Shown piece after piece: positions 31,608-40,856 of a stretch of 64,000 bases of DNA. The notes under the pieces were generated by a model. That model was not told where the DNA came from and did not search any database. It worked only from the letters and a program-made list of their open reading frames with translations. Origin of the DNA: Stentor roeselii. Taxonomy: Eukaryota > Ciliophora > Heterotrichea > Heterotrichida > Stentoridae. The DNA lies in the NCBI GenBank assembly GCA_006503475.1, contig RSEH01000067.1, forward strand, positions 1 to 64,000. Reading direction: 5' to 3'. The position numbers and the translations under genes are program-made. How positions within the stretch are numbered: position 1 is the stretch's first letter; every line of letters starts with the position of its first letter.

Positions 31608-33515
31608 CTAATGAAGATTGTAAATAAGTTGTATATATTCATGTCCTTTGATAAAATCAATTTGATTCAACTCATGTTTTTTAAAGCAAACCATTGCTTG
31701 TTTACTAATAATTTCATATAAACAGCCTGTGCAAAAAATACATCGACATAAGAACCCAAAGAAGTACAAATCTTCTCCAATATATCCACATTTCGGGCAT
31801 TTCAAATTTCCCAAACTAGCAGAACCATTAAACCCAGTATTACAAACAATACAAATTCCTAATCTTCCAGAAACAAAGGCACATTTTTCACAAAGATAAT
31901 GATCGCCACATTGAAATTTCATAGAAGAATTCATTCCACATTGACAAATCGAGTTTTTCATAAGAAAACAATTATTAAACTTGATCAAATCTTCATAAAT
32001 CCTCGAAACTTCATCTCTTTCTTCTTTTTTCACCTGCAAAGAAAGAACTTTCACATTTCTTACCAGTTCATGAAAAACATGAAAAATTTCTTCATCAGTT
32101 TGAGAAATCTTTTCTCCGATTTTCAAGACACATTCAAAGACCTTAGAAACTTTCAGTTCTTCTTCAGCATGAAAGATTAAATCAGCTTCAACAGGCTGTT
32201 TATAAAAAAGAGTTTCACAATCATATCCATCGAATTCCATCATCGCTTTCGAGTAAACAATTCTTAGATTTTTCGCACTTTTGAAATAAATAGTTGGAAA
32301 ACCTTTTCTTTCAAAGGTTATGGGAGAGTGACTGATCCATTCATTTGACGAGGTATCAACAACAAAAACAGCGACTTTAAACCGCTCGCTGATCAAGTTG
32401 AAGTTAAAAGGTTTGAGAAACATTGACTGAGAACAATTTTGAAGGATTTTGTTGTTATCTTTAAAAATTTTATAAAGCTCTTCGATGGTTCCTGCCCTGT
32501 AGTCTCGAGTGAGTTCAAAGATTCTTTCAACTCTGTTTAAGTTATTATTTGAACATCTTATCATCAAATTTTCCAAGTCTTCTTTAAGCACTGCTTTGCC
32601 AGGCCAGCTGGGGTAACGAAAAGAGACTTCAAAAAGACTAAGTAATAGAATAGTACTGTCTTCCATGTAGTCTACTCTCTTCGCGAAAATTTCAGGACTT
32701 TTCGTTCTCAGTCTTTCGCCGTGGACTGGTGAGATGTTCAGTTCATTAATTTTAATTTCACTTAAATCTTTATCGACTTTCTTGCTATCAACTTGAACCT
32801 CTGCAAATATTTGAGACATCTTTGTAGTCACTTTTACCTCGACTCCGATATACTTAACGACTAATTCACGATTGAATAGTTTTTTGTTTGACTTGAAAAA
32901 AACAAAGTCTTTGGAGATTTGATGAGGGACTAAACGGTCATCGTGTAAAGCGATGTACTCAGTGTTTTTCTTTGCTTGACCTTTGTTTAACTCGTCGAGA
33001 TAATAGATGTTTACTAATGTTTCTTTTAGAATTCTAGCTTCTATTGGAATGTCTTTGTTAAAGTAAACTATTGCGAATTTACCGAAGTAGGATTCGATGT
33101 CTTTTTCGTTTATGCTTGTGGTTTCATCGCTTATTACATTTTTTAGGGGAATGTCTTGGGAAAGGTAAGCATCATCTGAAAAAGTAACTTCTTTGGATTG
33201 GATGGAATAGGATTTTAGTTTCATGAAACCTCCGTTGATTTCTAGGTTACCGTCGATCCAGGCTTCTGTTATTTTGTTGTTTTTTAATGTGCAAAGGACT
33301 TCTGCGTTATTTTGCAATAGATTTCTAGGGGCTGGCTTACCTCTGAATTTAATTTCATGCGGTTTTAAGAAAAAGTCAAGCCTATGCTCGCACGTTTGGA
33401 GTTTGATATTATTGAGGTGAATTTTCTGAATAAATGCTCTTGTGGGTTCCATAAAGTCTATATTTATAAAATGAATATATACTGAAAAAATGTATATACC
33501 TGGAAAAATTGCCAT
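31608..33515 (-). CDS. Large protein with C-terminal RING-like and zinc-ribbon fingers
   Basis: 635 codons from ATG 33515, but ATG 33452 (codon 22) is a better start: residues 1-21 are hydrophobic and AT-coded, while the protein proper begins MEPTRAF. Residues 22-510 have no recognised domain; they look mixed beta then helical, with a Glu/Lys-rich helix before the fingers. The fingers run C524-C526, C536, H539, C542, C545 and C555-C558 (a RING-type cross-brace pattern), then CPKC at 573-576 and CRCIFCTGC near 590-598. A ubiquitin-ligase role is plausible. If the upstream start were used, the first 21 residues could act as a membrane or targeting segment. It is not similar to neighbouring genes. 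Confidence 0.65.
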   Translation of the reverse strand: MAIFPGIYIFSVYIHFINIDFMEPTRAFIQKIHLNNIKLQTCEHRLDFFLKPHEIKFRGKPAPRNLLQNNAEVLCTLKNNKITEAWIDGNLEINGGFMKLKSYSIQSKEVTFSDDAYLSQDIPLKNVISDETTSINEKDIESYFGKFAIVYFNKDIPIEARILKETLVNIYYLDELNKGQAKKNTEYIALHDDRLVPHQISKDFVFFKSNKKLFNRELVVKYIGVEVKVTTKMSQIFAEVQVDSKKVDKDLSEIKINELNISPVHGERLRTKSPEIFAKRVDYMEDSTILLLSLFEVSFRYPSWPGKAVLKEDLENLMIRCSNNNLNRVERIFELTRDYRAGTIEELYKIFKDNNKILQNCSQSMFLKPFNFNLISERFKVAVFVVDTSSNEWISHSPITFERKGFPTIYFKSAKNLRIVYSKAMMEFDGYDCETLFYKQPVEADLIFHAEEELKVSKVFECVLKIGEKISQTDEEIFHVFHELVRNVKVLSLQVKKEERDEVSRIYEDLIKFNNCFLMKNSICQCGMNSSMKFQCGDHYLCEKCAFVSGRLGICIVCNTGFNGSASLGNLKCPKCGYIGEDLYFFGFLCRCIFCTGCLYEIISKQAMVCFKKHELNQIDFIKGHEYIQLIYNLH

Positions 33516-34009
33516 GCTTCAAAGATTGATATATGTAGATATCTGAAACAATCTAAACTAATTATTTAAGTTTATCGATTATTATATATCAAAGTAACCA
33601 AAGGAATCTGAGAATAAATCAAAAAATAATCAATAGTTTAACTACCCTTTATATAGTTTAAAATTAAAGAATTAACTTGAAAAATAGAATCAAATCTCCT
33701 TGCTATTGTTAAATATTCAAGTAAGCTGAAGAATTTAAAGTTACCAAAAAGATTATTCTCATATAGATATACAATTCTTAGATTTTTTAGATACTCTCTT
33801 AATTTAATTGAAATCGACAAATATAGTCCTAGTAATTATTTTGGTAAGTGATATTGCTATAGATGCAGTATATATTCTATATTTTATTATTAAACATCTT
33901 TATTGTATATTTTATTAAAAAATATATGTAAAGGCTTAACTAAAAGTGATGTTAAGAATGCAGGCAATTATAATTTCCTATAACTAATGATTAAATTTAT
34001 AATTATTAA
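33516..34009. other. AT-rich spacer
   Basis: About 0.5 kb between the 5' end of the RING-like gene and the 3' end of the polycystin-like gene. One 60-codon ORF (33638-33820, minus) is low-complexity and unsupported. Nothing else is visible. Confidence 0.55.
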
Positions 34010-37000
34010 TCACCTACAACAATTCAAGAGTCTTTCATAATAAGGGTAAGTATAGAGCTCAATAATTCGAGAAAAAAATCCTATGAAGAATATCTCCGAT
34101 ATTATACATAAACCGATTAAGAGTGAACAAAGAAAGCTTTCATCACTGTTAAAGTTATCGATGAGATAAAAAGTGAAAATGGTTAACCCAAAAACACTCG
34201 ATAAACCTACAAATTTCAGAATTACCTTAACATATATTTCTATAATCATAATAAGAAACCCAATAATTTCACCAAAAACAATCGAAAAAATAGTTTGAAT
34301 TGAAAAAAACCAGATTAAAATTCCAAAACTTTCATTTTTTAAATCACTGTAGTTCATTTTATCAAGTTTTTTAATAATATCTGAAATAAATATGATAATC
34401 AACATAATTTTCAGGACCAGTTTGAGGCATCTTGCAAACTTCGAAGATTGTTTAACCAAACGAATATTCAAGAAAATATTAAAAATTGAATAATCATGGA
34501 CAAAAAGATAAAATAAAGAGTTATTTTCTTGAATTAATCTTCTTAATTCCACATCAGAACGACGTTGACTTGAATCATTAAAATTTGCATCTATTTCATA
34601 TTTTGTACTATAATAAACGAGAAGTATAATAAAAATCGTATAGAAAGTCACAACTGTATAAAAAGCACTTTTAGGACTTTTATATTCAATTCTTTTTTCA
34701 ATGTAAGTCCTTTTTATAGTCAAATTCCAGTTATAAGTAAAAATTAAATCATCTTTAAGTATAAAAGCATTACATTCACAAACAATTATTCCATCATCAA
34801 GTTTCACAAATTCGCATCCATCTTTCACCCACTTTAAATCTTCTCCTGCATACCAGCATTCAATCTCATAATCCAGCTCATCCAGATTAAAATCAACAGA
34901 AAAATTTACACGAAAATCATATAAACCTTTCTTAGGCTTCAAATGATTCATTTTTTTAAGATCTTGAATACTCAGAACAGCCAATTCATTTATTTCTGGA
35001 CTTTCAGGATAAAAAAAAGCAAAGTTTACTAAAAAATTTTTTTCTACTTCAAGTTCTGATAAATAATCAATAATATCAAAAGAGAAACTCTTTTCTTTGA
35101 AGGTAAAATTTAAAGACGCGTTGCGATTTTGAAAGACTGAGACATTAAAGTAAATATTTTCAGATAAAAATTGAGGATTTTCTGGAGTTTTTCTGAATTT
35201 TTCAGTTAAAATGTTTAATTTTTTAATCAAATTGAATGCTTTGAAAAGAATTTCAAGACCTTCAGGATAATTTAAAAACTCTCCAATAATAAGCACTTCA
35301 TCTATTATATTGAAAATTTTTTCATTATACTTAACACTTAACTCTTGAATTTTAACTGCATCAAGCAAAAGATTGATAATTTCAAATATTTTCAAAGTAT
35401 TCTGAATACACTTTTCTCTGTGATCATTCTCAGAGTCTTCTAAAAAAACACAATTTCCATATAAACTCGGTTTTTTTTTAAAAATATCCAAAACCTGTAA
35501 AGATTGATTTAAAATAAACTCATCAACAAAAGATTTATTGATAAATTCATTCATTTTCTTTACACAGTCCTCAAAAACGATTTGAACCAGGCCAGGTTCT
35601 GAGTCTTCCGACAAAACAATTGACTGTAGCAAGCTAATAACAAATCCAGGAATATCATGAAAAAGAATCTGTTTTTTTGAAAGCTCTTCAAAAAGTTCAT
35701 TTCGATTCACTTCAGATAAAATAACCTTAAATTTTTTTTCTTTTCTTGAGCAGTCGCCGAGTGAGTCACAAACAATAACAAAGGCAGTTAAATCTTCATC
35801 AACCCTCGATAAAAAAGTTGAAAAGACTACATCTTGATGATTTATCAAGGTTAATTTAAAGTCCTGAGAAAAATATCCGAATTCATAGAATATTGGGTAG
35901 TCTTCTTCACTGTCTTTCCAGTCAGAAGCGAGGAAAAGGAAGAAAGTTTCAATTTCGACTCCTTGTTCCGGTTCAACTTCGAAGCTTCCTGAATCAGGAG
36001 GCTTGTTTATCTGAAAACTATGAAAAAAAGAGTGAATTTCATTTAAAATTTCAACATCTAGCTTTAAGGTGTAACTTCCTGAATTCAAGTTTTGAGGTGT
36101 AATTTCTAGAAAGTAGTCTGAGCCGAGTGAATTCCAGTCATCGTTTAAATACCAGTTTAATGACTGAATAGGAATTTTTTTTATCAAGACTTCAGCCTTG
36201 AAAATTATTGGAAGAGATTTCGGGAATCTTTCTAAAGGCATACCTGATGAAAGCTCGTTTATTTGAACCTTTGGGATGACTTGGTTTGAGATCTGAAAAG
36301 ATCCTAATAGAGTTTTACAGATGTCTTTGGTATTTTCAAGACAAACTGTCAGATTCACAGAAACAGCATCAGCCTTCGGAAGCTGTATTTCAGAAATTGT
36401 AAGCACTGGATTTGACTGTCTTCGAAAAACACTGTTCTTGATTTTCACTTCCCATCGAAAATTGAGACTAGTGTAGTAAAAGTTCGGATTCTTGCTCAAA
36501 GAACCATTCAAGATAAGGTTCTCATTATTTGAAGCAGGGCCGAAGGACCTTCCAATGTTGATGACTGGTTTTTTTTTCTTGATATTTACTTTTATAGTCT
36601 TTTCATATGTGGCATTGCCTGTCAAGTTTGAGACTTTTACTCGAAAATGATAAGGTTCTTCACTTGGAGAATAATTGTTTTTCTTTATGATAAGAGAAGG
36701 CAAGGACTGGGCATTGAGAATTTTATTAGAAGTGGAATTCAAGCAGCTCCATTCAAACTTGAAATAAGGATTTTCGATACAAGTAAACAATTTTGATATG
36801 AATACTTGGCAGTCTTTATTAAAATCACAGAAATATTCTTTATCTCGTATGGAGGGAAGGCTGATTAAAGACTTTTTAAGGATTTTTACTCTTTTCACGT
36901 GTGTTGAGGTCTTTTCATATATATTTGAAACTTTCAAACTGATTTCTAACACATTTCTTTCGATAACATTGAAAATATTTATTAATTCATTCATCTTCAT

Positions 37001-38680
37001 GTCGATTGTTGAATTTTCCGAGACTATTTCTCCAGTCTTTCTATTGAACCATTCATATTTCAATATATTATTCACAGATCCCTTAGAAAAACTTGCATGA
37101 AATTGAACTTTTCCATCACAATTCCTTAAAATTTCATCTGGGCCTATTATTTCAACAGAAGGTTTTGGAAAGTCCTGATGATTAAGTTGAATAGGAACTC
37201 TTAAGTCAATACAATAAAAATCTTTAATTTTTAGAGTATGACAATTGATCTTTATGTAAAATCGATACAAGTCAGGAGGGTAGTTCTTTCCAAGTACCAG
37301 CTGATATTCATTATCATTAATTTTTTTTAATTGTGGATTTTTTCCAAACAGTGTCTCGGGTTTCTCTTCAAAAACATCTTCAATTACAAAATATTTCCTA
37401 ATAATTTTTGAAAAAGTTATCTTTATCGAAAGATACCCTTCCATGAAATCCAACCTAAGACTATCACGCTCGACACATTCCGACGAATCTTGATTAAAAA
37501 TGAATCCTGAATCACATAAAAAACATCCAAATTCCTCACATTCAGCACAATTACTTACTAAATCCTTACAACTTCTACAAGTTGATTCAAACACATAAAA
37601 CCCGATAGAACATTCCAAGCATTCGAAGTCAGTGCAGTTCAAACAGTGATCAAAGCATTCCCCGCACTCCTCAGAACAAATAAAACAAGACCCTTCGTGA
37701 AGTGTGTGAGTTTCTTCACATATAAGACAAGTTGACGAATTGCATGAAAGACAGTCCCCGAAACATGAACTGCAATTCAAATCACATGACATGCAAAGGC
37801 CTTCGCTTAAAAAATACTCAGTCTTGCATTGAAAACAATCATTTTCGTTACATGATTGACAGTTCGAAAAACACTCAGAACATGAATTTTCACATTTTTC
37901 GCATTTTGAGTCTTTCAAGAAATAACCGGAATTACATTCCTGGCAAAAATCTTCGGAACAAGACTTGCAGTTCGAACAGGATTGCAAAGTTCGAAAGGGG
38001 TTTGATTTGGAAATGGAATTTTTTCGGTTTATTTCGCAGAAAGATGAAGAATTACAGAATTTGCAGGTTTTGTCACATTTTTCGCATTTTTCAGAGATTT
38101 GGAAAAAACCTAATCGGCATGTTTTGCAGGAATTTGAGAGGTGTGGGTTTTCAGGACATTCAAGGCAGCCAGAATCGCAGATTTCTGGCTTTATTTTTAA
38201 GTTATTAATAAATTGGTTGACTTGCAAGATAAAGACCTGTATAGTCAAAGACTCTTCTTGAATAAGGCTCCCTGCAAAGTTTTCAATTGTATCAAACACG
38301 TTTTGGATAGAAGATGGGTCCATATTGGTTGAGTTTCGGAATAATTTTAATCCATTCTCAAGACGGCACATGTAAAGTTTTGGCTCAGATGCGAAATCTA
38401 ATAAAAATAAAGAAACTGTGTTGACTGATGAAGAATTAGTTGAAAATAATGAAAATTCTGGGCAAGTTTCAAAGGTTTCAACTTGATTGAATCTTATATA
38501 TTTTTCTTCTGTATGTAGACTTTTCAAGATTTCTTCAGAATCAGCTAAAGAGGCATAAAGTTTTACTGTTTTAGAAATGTCTTCAATTTCGAATTCTCCA
38601 ATTAGCTGGTATTCGTTTGCAGAAAGTATCAGCTTTACTAAGAGGATAGAGTAAATAAGCTTTACGGAATATTTTGCCAT
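34010..38680 (-). CDS. Polycystin-1/REJ-like membrane protein with Cys-rich stalk
   Basis: 1556 codons from ATG 38680, after CTATAA. A signal peptide (1-21) precedes a furin-like/EGF-like Cys-rich block (168-402) with repeated CxxCxxC units. Then comes a long Ig/PKD-type region (about 505-960) with the REJ pattern (PKPSVEIIGPDE, YEWFNRKTGEI). A helical stretch leads to a GPS-like motif (about 1275-1305): CWYAG, W, DGC, then CECNAF. Cleaved GPS sites read C-x-C-x-H-L/T; here the cleavage residues are replaced, so autoproteolysis is unlikely. One TM helix follows (about 1336-1358), and about five more at 1421-1545. The short membrane part lacks the full 11 helices of PKD1 and no PLAT domain was found. 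Family members sense mechanical or chemical cues at cilia or the cell surface; the ligand is unknown. Confidence 0.8.
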   Translation of the reverse strand: MAKYSVKLIYSILLVKLILSANEYQLIGEFEIEDISKTVKLYASLADSEEILKSLHTEEKYIRFNQVETFETCPEFSLFSTNSSSVNTVSLFLLDFASEPKLYMCRLENGLKLFRNSTNMDPSSIQNVFDTIENFAGSLIQEESLTIQVFILQVNQFINNLKIKPEICDSGCLECPENPHLSNSCKTCRLGFFQISEKCEKCDKTCKFCNSSSFCEINRKNSISKSNPFRTLQSCSNCKSCSEDFCQECNSGYFLKDSKCEKCENSCSECFSNCQSCNENDCFQCKTEYFLSEGLCMSCDLNCSSCFGDCLSCNSSTCLICEETHTLHEGSCFICSEECGECFDHCLNCTDFECLECSIGFYVFESTCRSCKDLVSNCAECEEFGCFLCDSGFIFNQDSSECVERDSLRLDFMEGYLSIKITFSKIIRKYFVIEDVFEEKPETLFGKNPQLKKINDNEYQLVLGKNYPPDLYRFYIKINCHTLKIKDFYCIDLRVPIQLNHQDFPKPSVEIIGPDEILRNCDGKVQFHASFSKGSVNNILKYEWFNRKTGEIVSENSTIDMKMNELINIFNVIERNVLEISLKVSNIYEKTSTHVKRVKILKKSLISLPSIRDKEYFCDFNKDCQVFISKLFTCIENPYFKFEWSCLNSTSNKILNAQSLPSLIIKKNNYSPSEEPYHFRVKVSNLTGNATYEKTIKVNIKKKKPVINIGRSFGPASNNENLILNGSLSKNPNFYYTSLNFRWEVKIKNSVFRRQSNPVLTISEIQLPKADAVSVNLTVCLENTKDICKTLLGSFQISNQVIPKVQINELSSGMPLERFPKSLPIIFKAEVLIKKIPIQSLNWYLNDDWNSLGSDYFLEITPQNLNSGSYTLKLDVEILNEIHSFFHSFQINKPPDSGSFEVEPEQGVEIETFFLFLASDWKDSEEDYPIFYEFGYFSQDFKLTLINHQDVVFSTFLSRVDEDLTAFVIVCDSLGDCSRKEKKFKVILSEVNRNELFEELSKKQILFHDIPGFVISLLQSIVLSEDSEPGLVQIVFEDCVKKMNEFINKSFVDEFILNQSLQVLDIFKKKPSLYGNCVFLEDSENDHREKCIQNTLKIFEIINLLLDAVKIQELSVKYNEKIFNIIDEVLIIGEFLNYPEGLEILFKAFNLIKKLNILTEKFRKTPENPQFLSENIYFNVSVFQNRNASLNFTFKEKSFSFDIIDYLSELEVEKNFLVNFAFFYPESPEINELAVLSIQDLKKMNHLKPKKGLYDFRVNFSVDFNLDELDYEIECWYAGEDLKWVKDGCEFVKLDDGIIVCECNAFILKDDLIFTYNWNLTIKRTYIEKRIEYKSPKSAFYTVVTFYTIFIILLVYYSTKYEIDANFNDSSQRRSDVELRRLIQENNSLFYLFVHDYSIFNIFLNIRLVKQSSKFARCLKLVLKIMLIIIFISDIIKKLDKMNYSDLKNESFGILIWFFSIQTIFSIVFGEIIGFLIMIIEIYVKVILKFVGLSSVFGLTIFTFYLIDNFNSDESFLCSLLIGLCIISEIFFIGFFSRIIELYTYPYYERLLNCCR

Positions 38681-40856
38681 TTATAGATTGATTTATGTAC
38701 TTTGAATATCATATTGAATTGAATTAGTTATCTGAGTTAAGATATATACACTGAGACTTTCTTTAATCGACACATGCTAATCTTGAATAATCTGGCTATA
38801 TCTTATGAATTTTTGTTAAACCAGAATCTAACAAAGCAAAACTCAAGAAATTAAATATTTCTTCATAGATTTGAACTACTTTTTAATTAATATTCTTCTT
38901 AGATTCTGTAGAAGTGACTTCAAGTTTAAATTTGAAGCTTAAGGTAGTGAAGTTTCAATTATTTCTTGTTTTTTGGACTGATCTTTTTAATTTTTATGTT
39001 TATAGAGTGTTTTGACTTAACAAGGACCTGATTTTCTGAATTATTTTTATGTTTTTCGAGATTCTTTAGTGGCTTGTTAATTTGTTGCAATCAAAGAGAC
39101 TTGAGTTATGACTTAGTAGTTTATTCATAATCTATATAAGGGTCAGCCTTTGATCAATGATTACCTTTGCGGGGTTTAATCATAAAATTTATCTTTGAAG
39201 CACTGGAAATGCATTTTGAGTAGCCTAGCATTTCGTGAAGTTGCAGACGTAATATAGAAAAGTAATGATATAAGTGATGGGTAAAGAATGAATAATCATT
39301 AGAATATATGAAATTTGAATATGTGATTTTGTACAATATGAAAAATTATTTCATTGGATTATCTTTTTAGTGTCTATCTTTTTTATCTGTTCAAGCATTG
39401 GACAAGTTTTTGGAACTTAAATAACTGATATTCTTAAACAATCTGTTCTTATAACCATGGTTTTACTTCCATATTTGGATCTCATTTAGGATTTGAATAC
39501 AAATAAAATATTAAATAAGTTCCTATGTGTAAAAGATATGAATCCTCTGAAAAAGACTTTCATCTAGAAACATACAAAAACTCATAAATGAAATTGAACT
39601 GATAAATGTAAGAAAGAAAATAAAATCATTCGATAGATGAGAAAATTGAAGAAAGACAGCCAATCAAAGATATGACAGGAATAAAAAAAAGATGAAAGAG
39701 CATAATAAATAGTTAAAATCAAAGAAGATGCTATTAAAATTGAAGAAGAAAGTAATCAAAAACAAGGAAACAAAAACATTGAAAAACAATCTAGAAAGAT
39801 AAAGAAATAAAATGTTAAACATTAAGAAAACCAGTTAAACATAAAGAAGGAAATGATGAAGTTATCAAGAAAAAAGAAGATATAAAAAAATTCGAAGAAT
39901 AATCAAGTAAATAAGCAAATAAAATATTAAAATGAAGAAAAGCCAGATGAGATTAAACTAGAATAGATAAAATAATTAATCAGCGAGAAGTTGACTCAAA
40001 ATTAGAAGAAAATTCAGAAAACTCAATGAAAGAAAACCTAAAAAATGAAGGAGGATTAGCCAAATGAATGAGAAGAAAAAAAAAAGAAATAAAGTTCAAC
40101 CAAGATGATAATAAAAAGGATAATGAAGGAGCAGCTTACCTCGAATTTGCACTTTTGGAATTATGTTGTTTTATATTCAGAGGGTGCTAAATTTTTATTA
40201 TCTGATTTGACTCAGTTTACGAACTCTTCAACGAAAATTACAAATCATTTAACCAAGAAGCATACTATCCTTTGATGGCCAGCAATCATTATATTATCTG
40301 GAACTTTCCTGGATTTACTTTTATAAAATAATTAATGCTTAAAGATTAGATATATATTTTAGATAAAATTCTAATTGCGATTCTCGAATATAACAAAGGT
40401 TGAAATTTAAGAATAAAGATTCTGCTTCAGTTAAACTCATGATCAAGAAAAAGTCCCTTTCACTATTCTATATTAAATTATAGATATACTATATTTTTCA
40501 TCTATTTTCAAATTTTTCCCTCGGCCTTCATTATTATCCCTTGAAACATAAAAAAAATTGAATCCATTTTCTCGAGTCCCTATGAATTTTATGCATTTAG
40601 TTTATAATAAATCTTAATAATCTTCTACAATACATAAAAAAATCCACCTTTAAATATCAAAAAATAAAATTCCCAAGAAAATACCTTCAAGAACTTCCAT
40701 CTATTCTAAAAATAATAACTAAAATTTCACCACCTCTAAAAAATCATCTCAATCTCCTAACTCCATCATCTAAACAAAATAAAACCTTCTTTTCTTCCTC
40801 ATTCAACCAATCCTTCTTTAAGTCTCTTTATTCTCACTCTTAAGTCTTCCATAAAT
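38681..40856. other. Gap with a purine-rich, Lys/Glu-coding remnant
   Basis: About 2.2 kb. From about 39,600 to 40,130 the plus strand is almost all A and G and would code for Lys, Glu and Asn with many stops. A less biased tail follows (40,140-40,330), where pieces such as EFALLELCCFIF and NENYKSFNQ appear in different frames. This looks like the dead copy of a Lys/Glu-rich protein gene. The last 400 bases are pyrimidine-rich on the plus strand and form the 5' flank of MCM4. Confidence 0.45.

Noticed and set aside
37732-38208. 158-codon plus-strand ORF, and a 98-codon ORF overlapping it
   Set aside because: Both are antisense to the Cys-rich block of the polycystin-like gene; the openness comes from the repeated Cys codons on the other strand.
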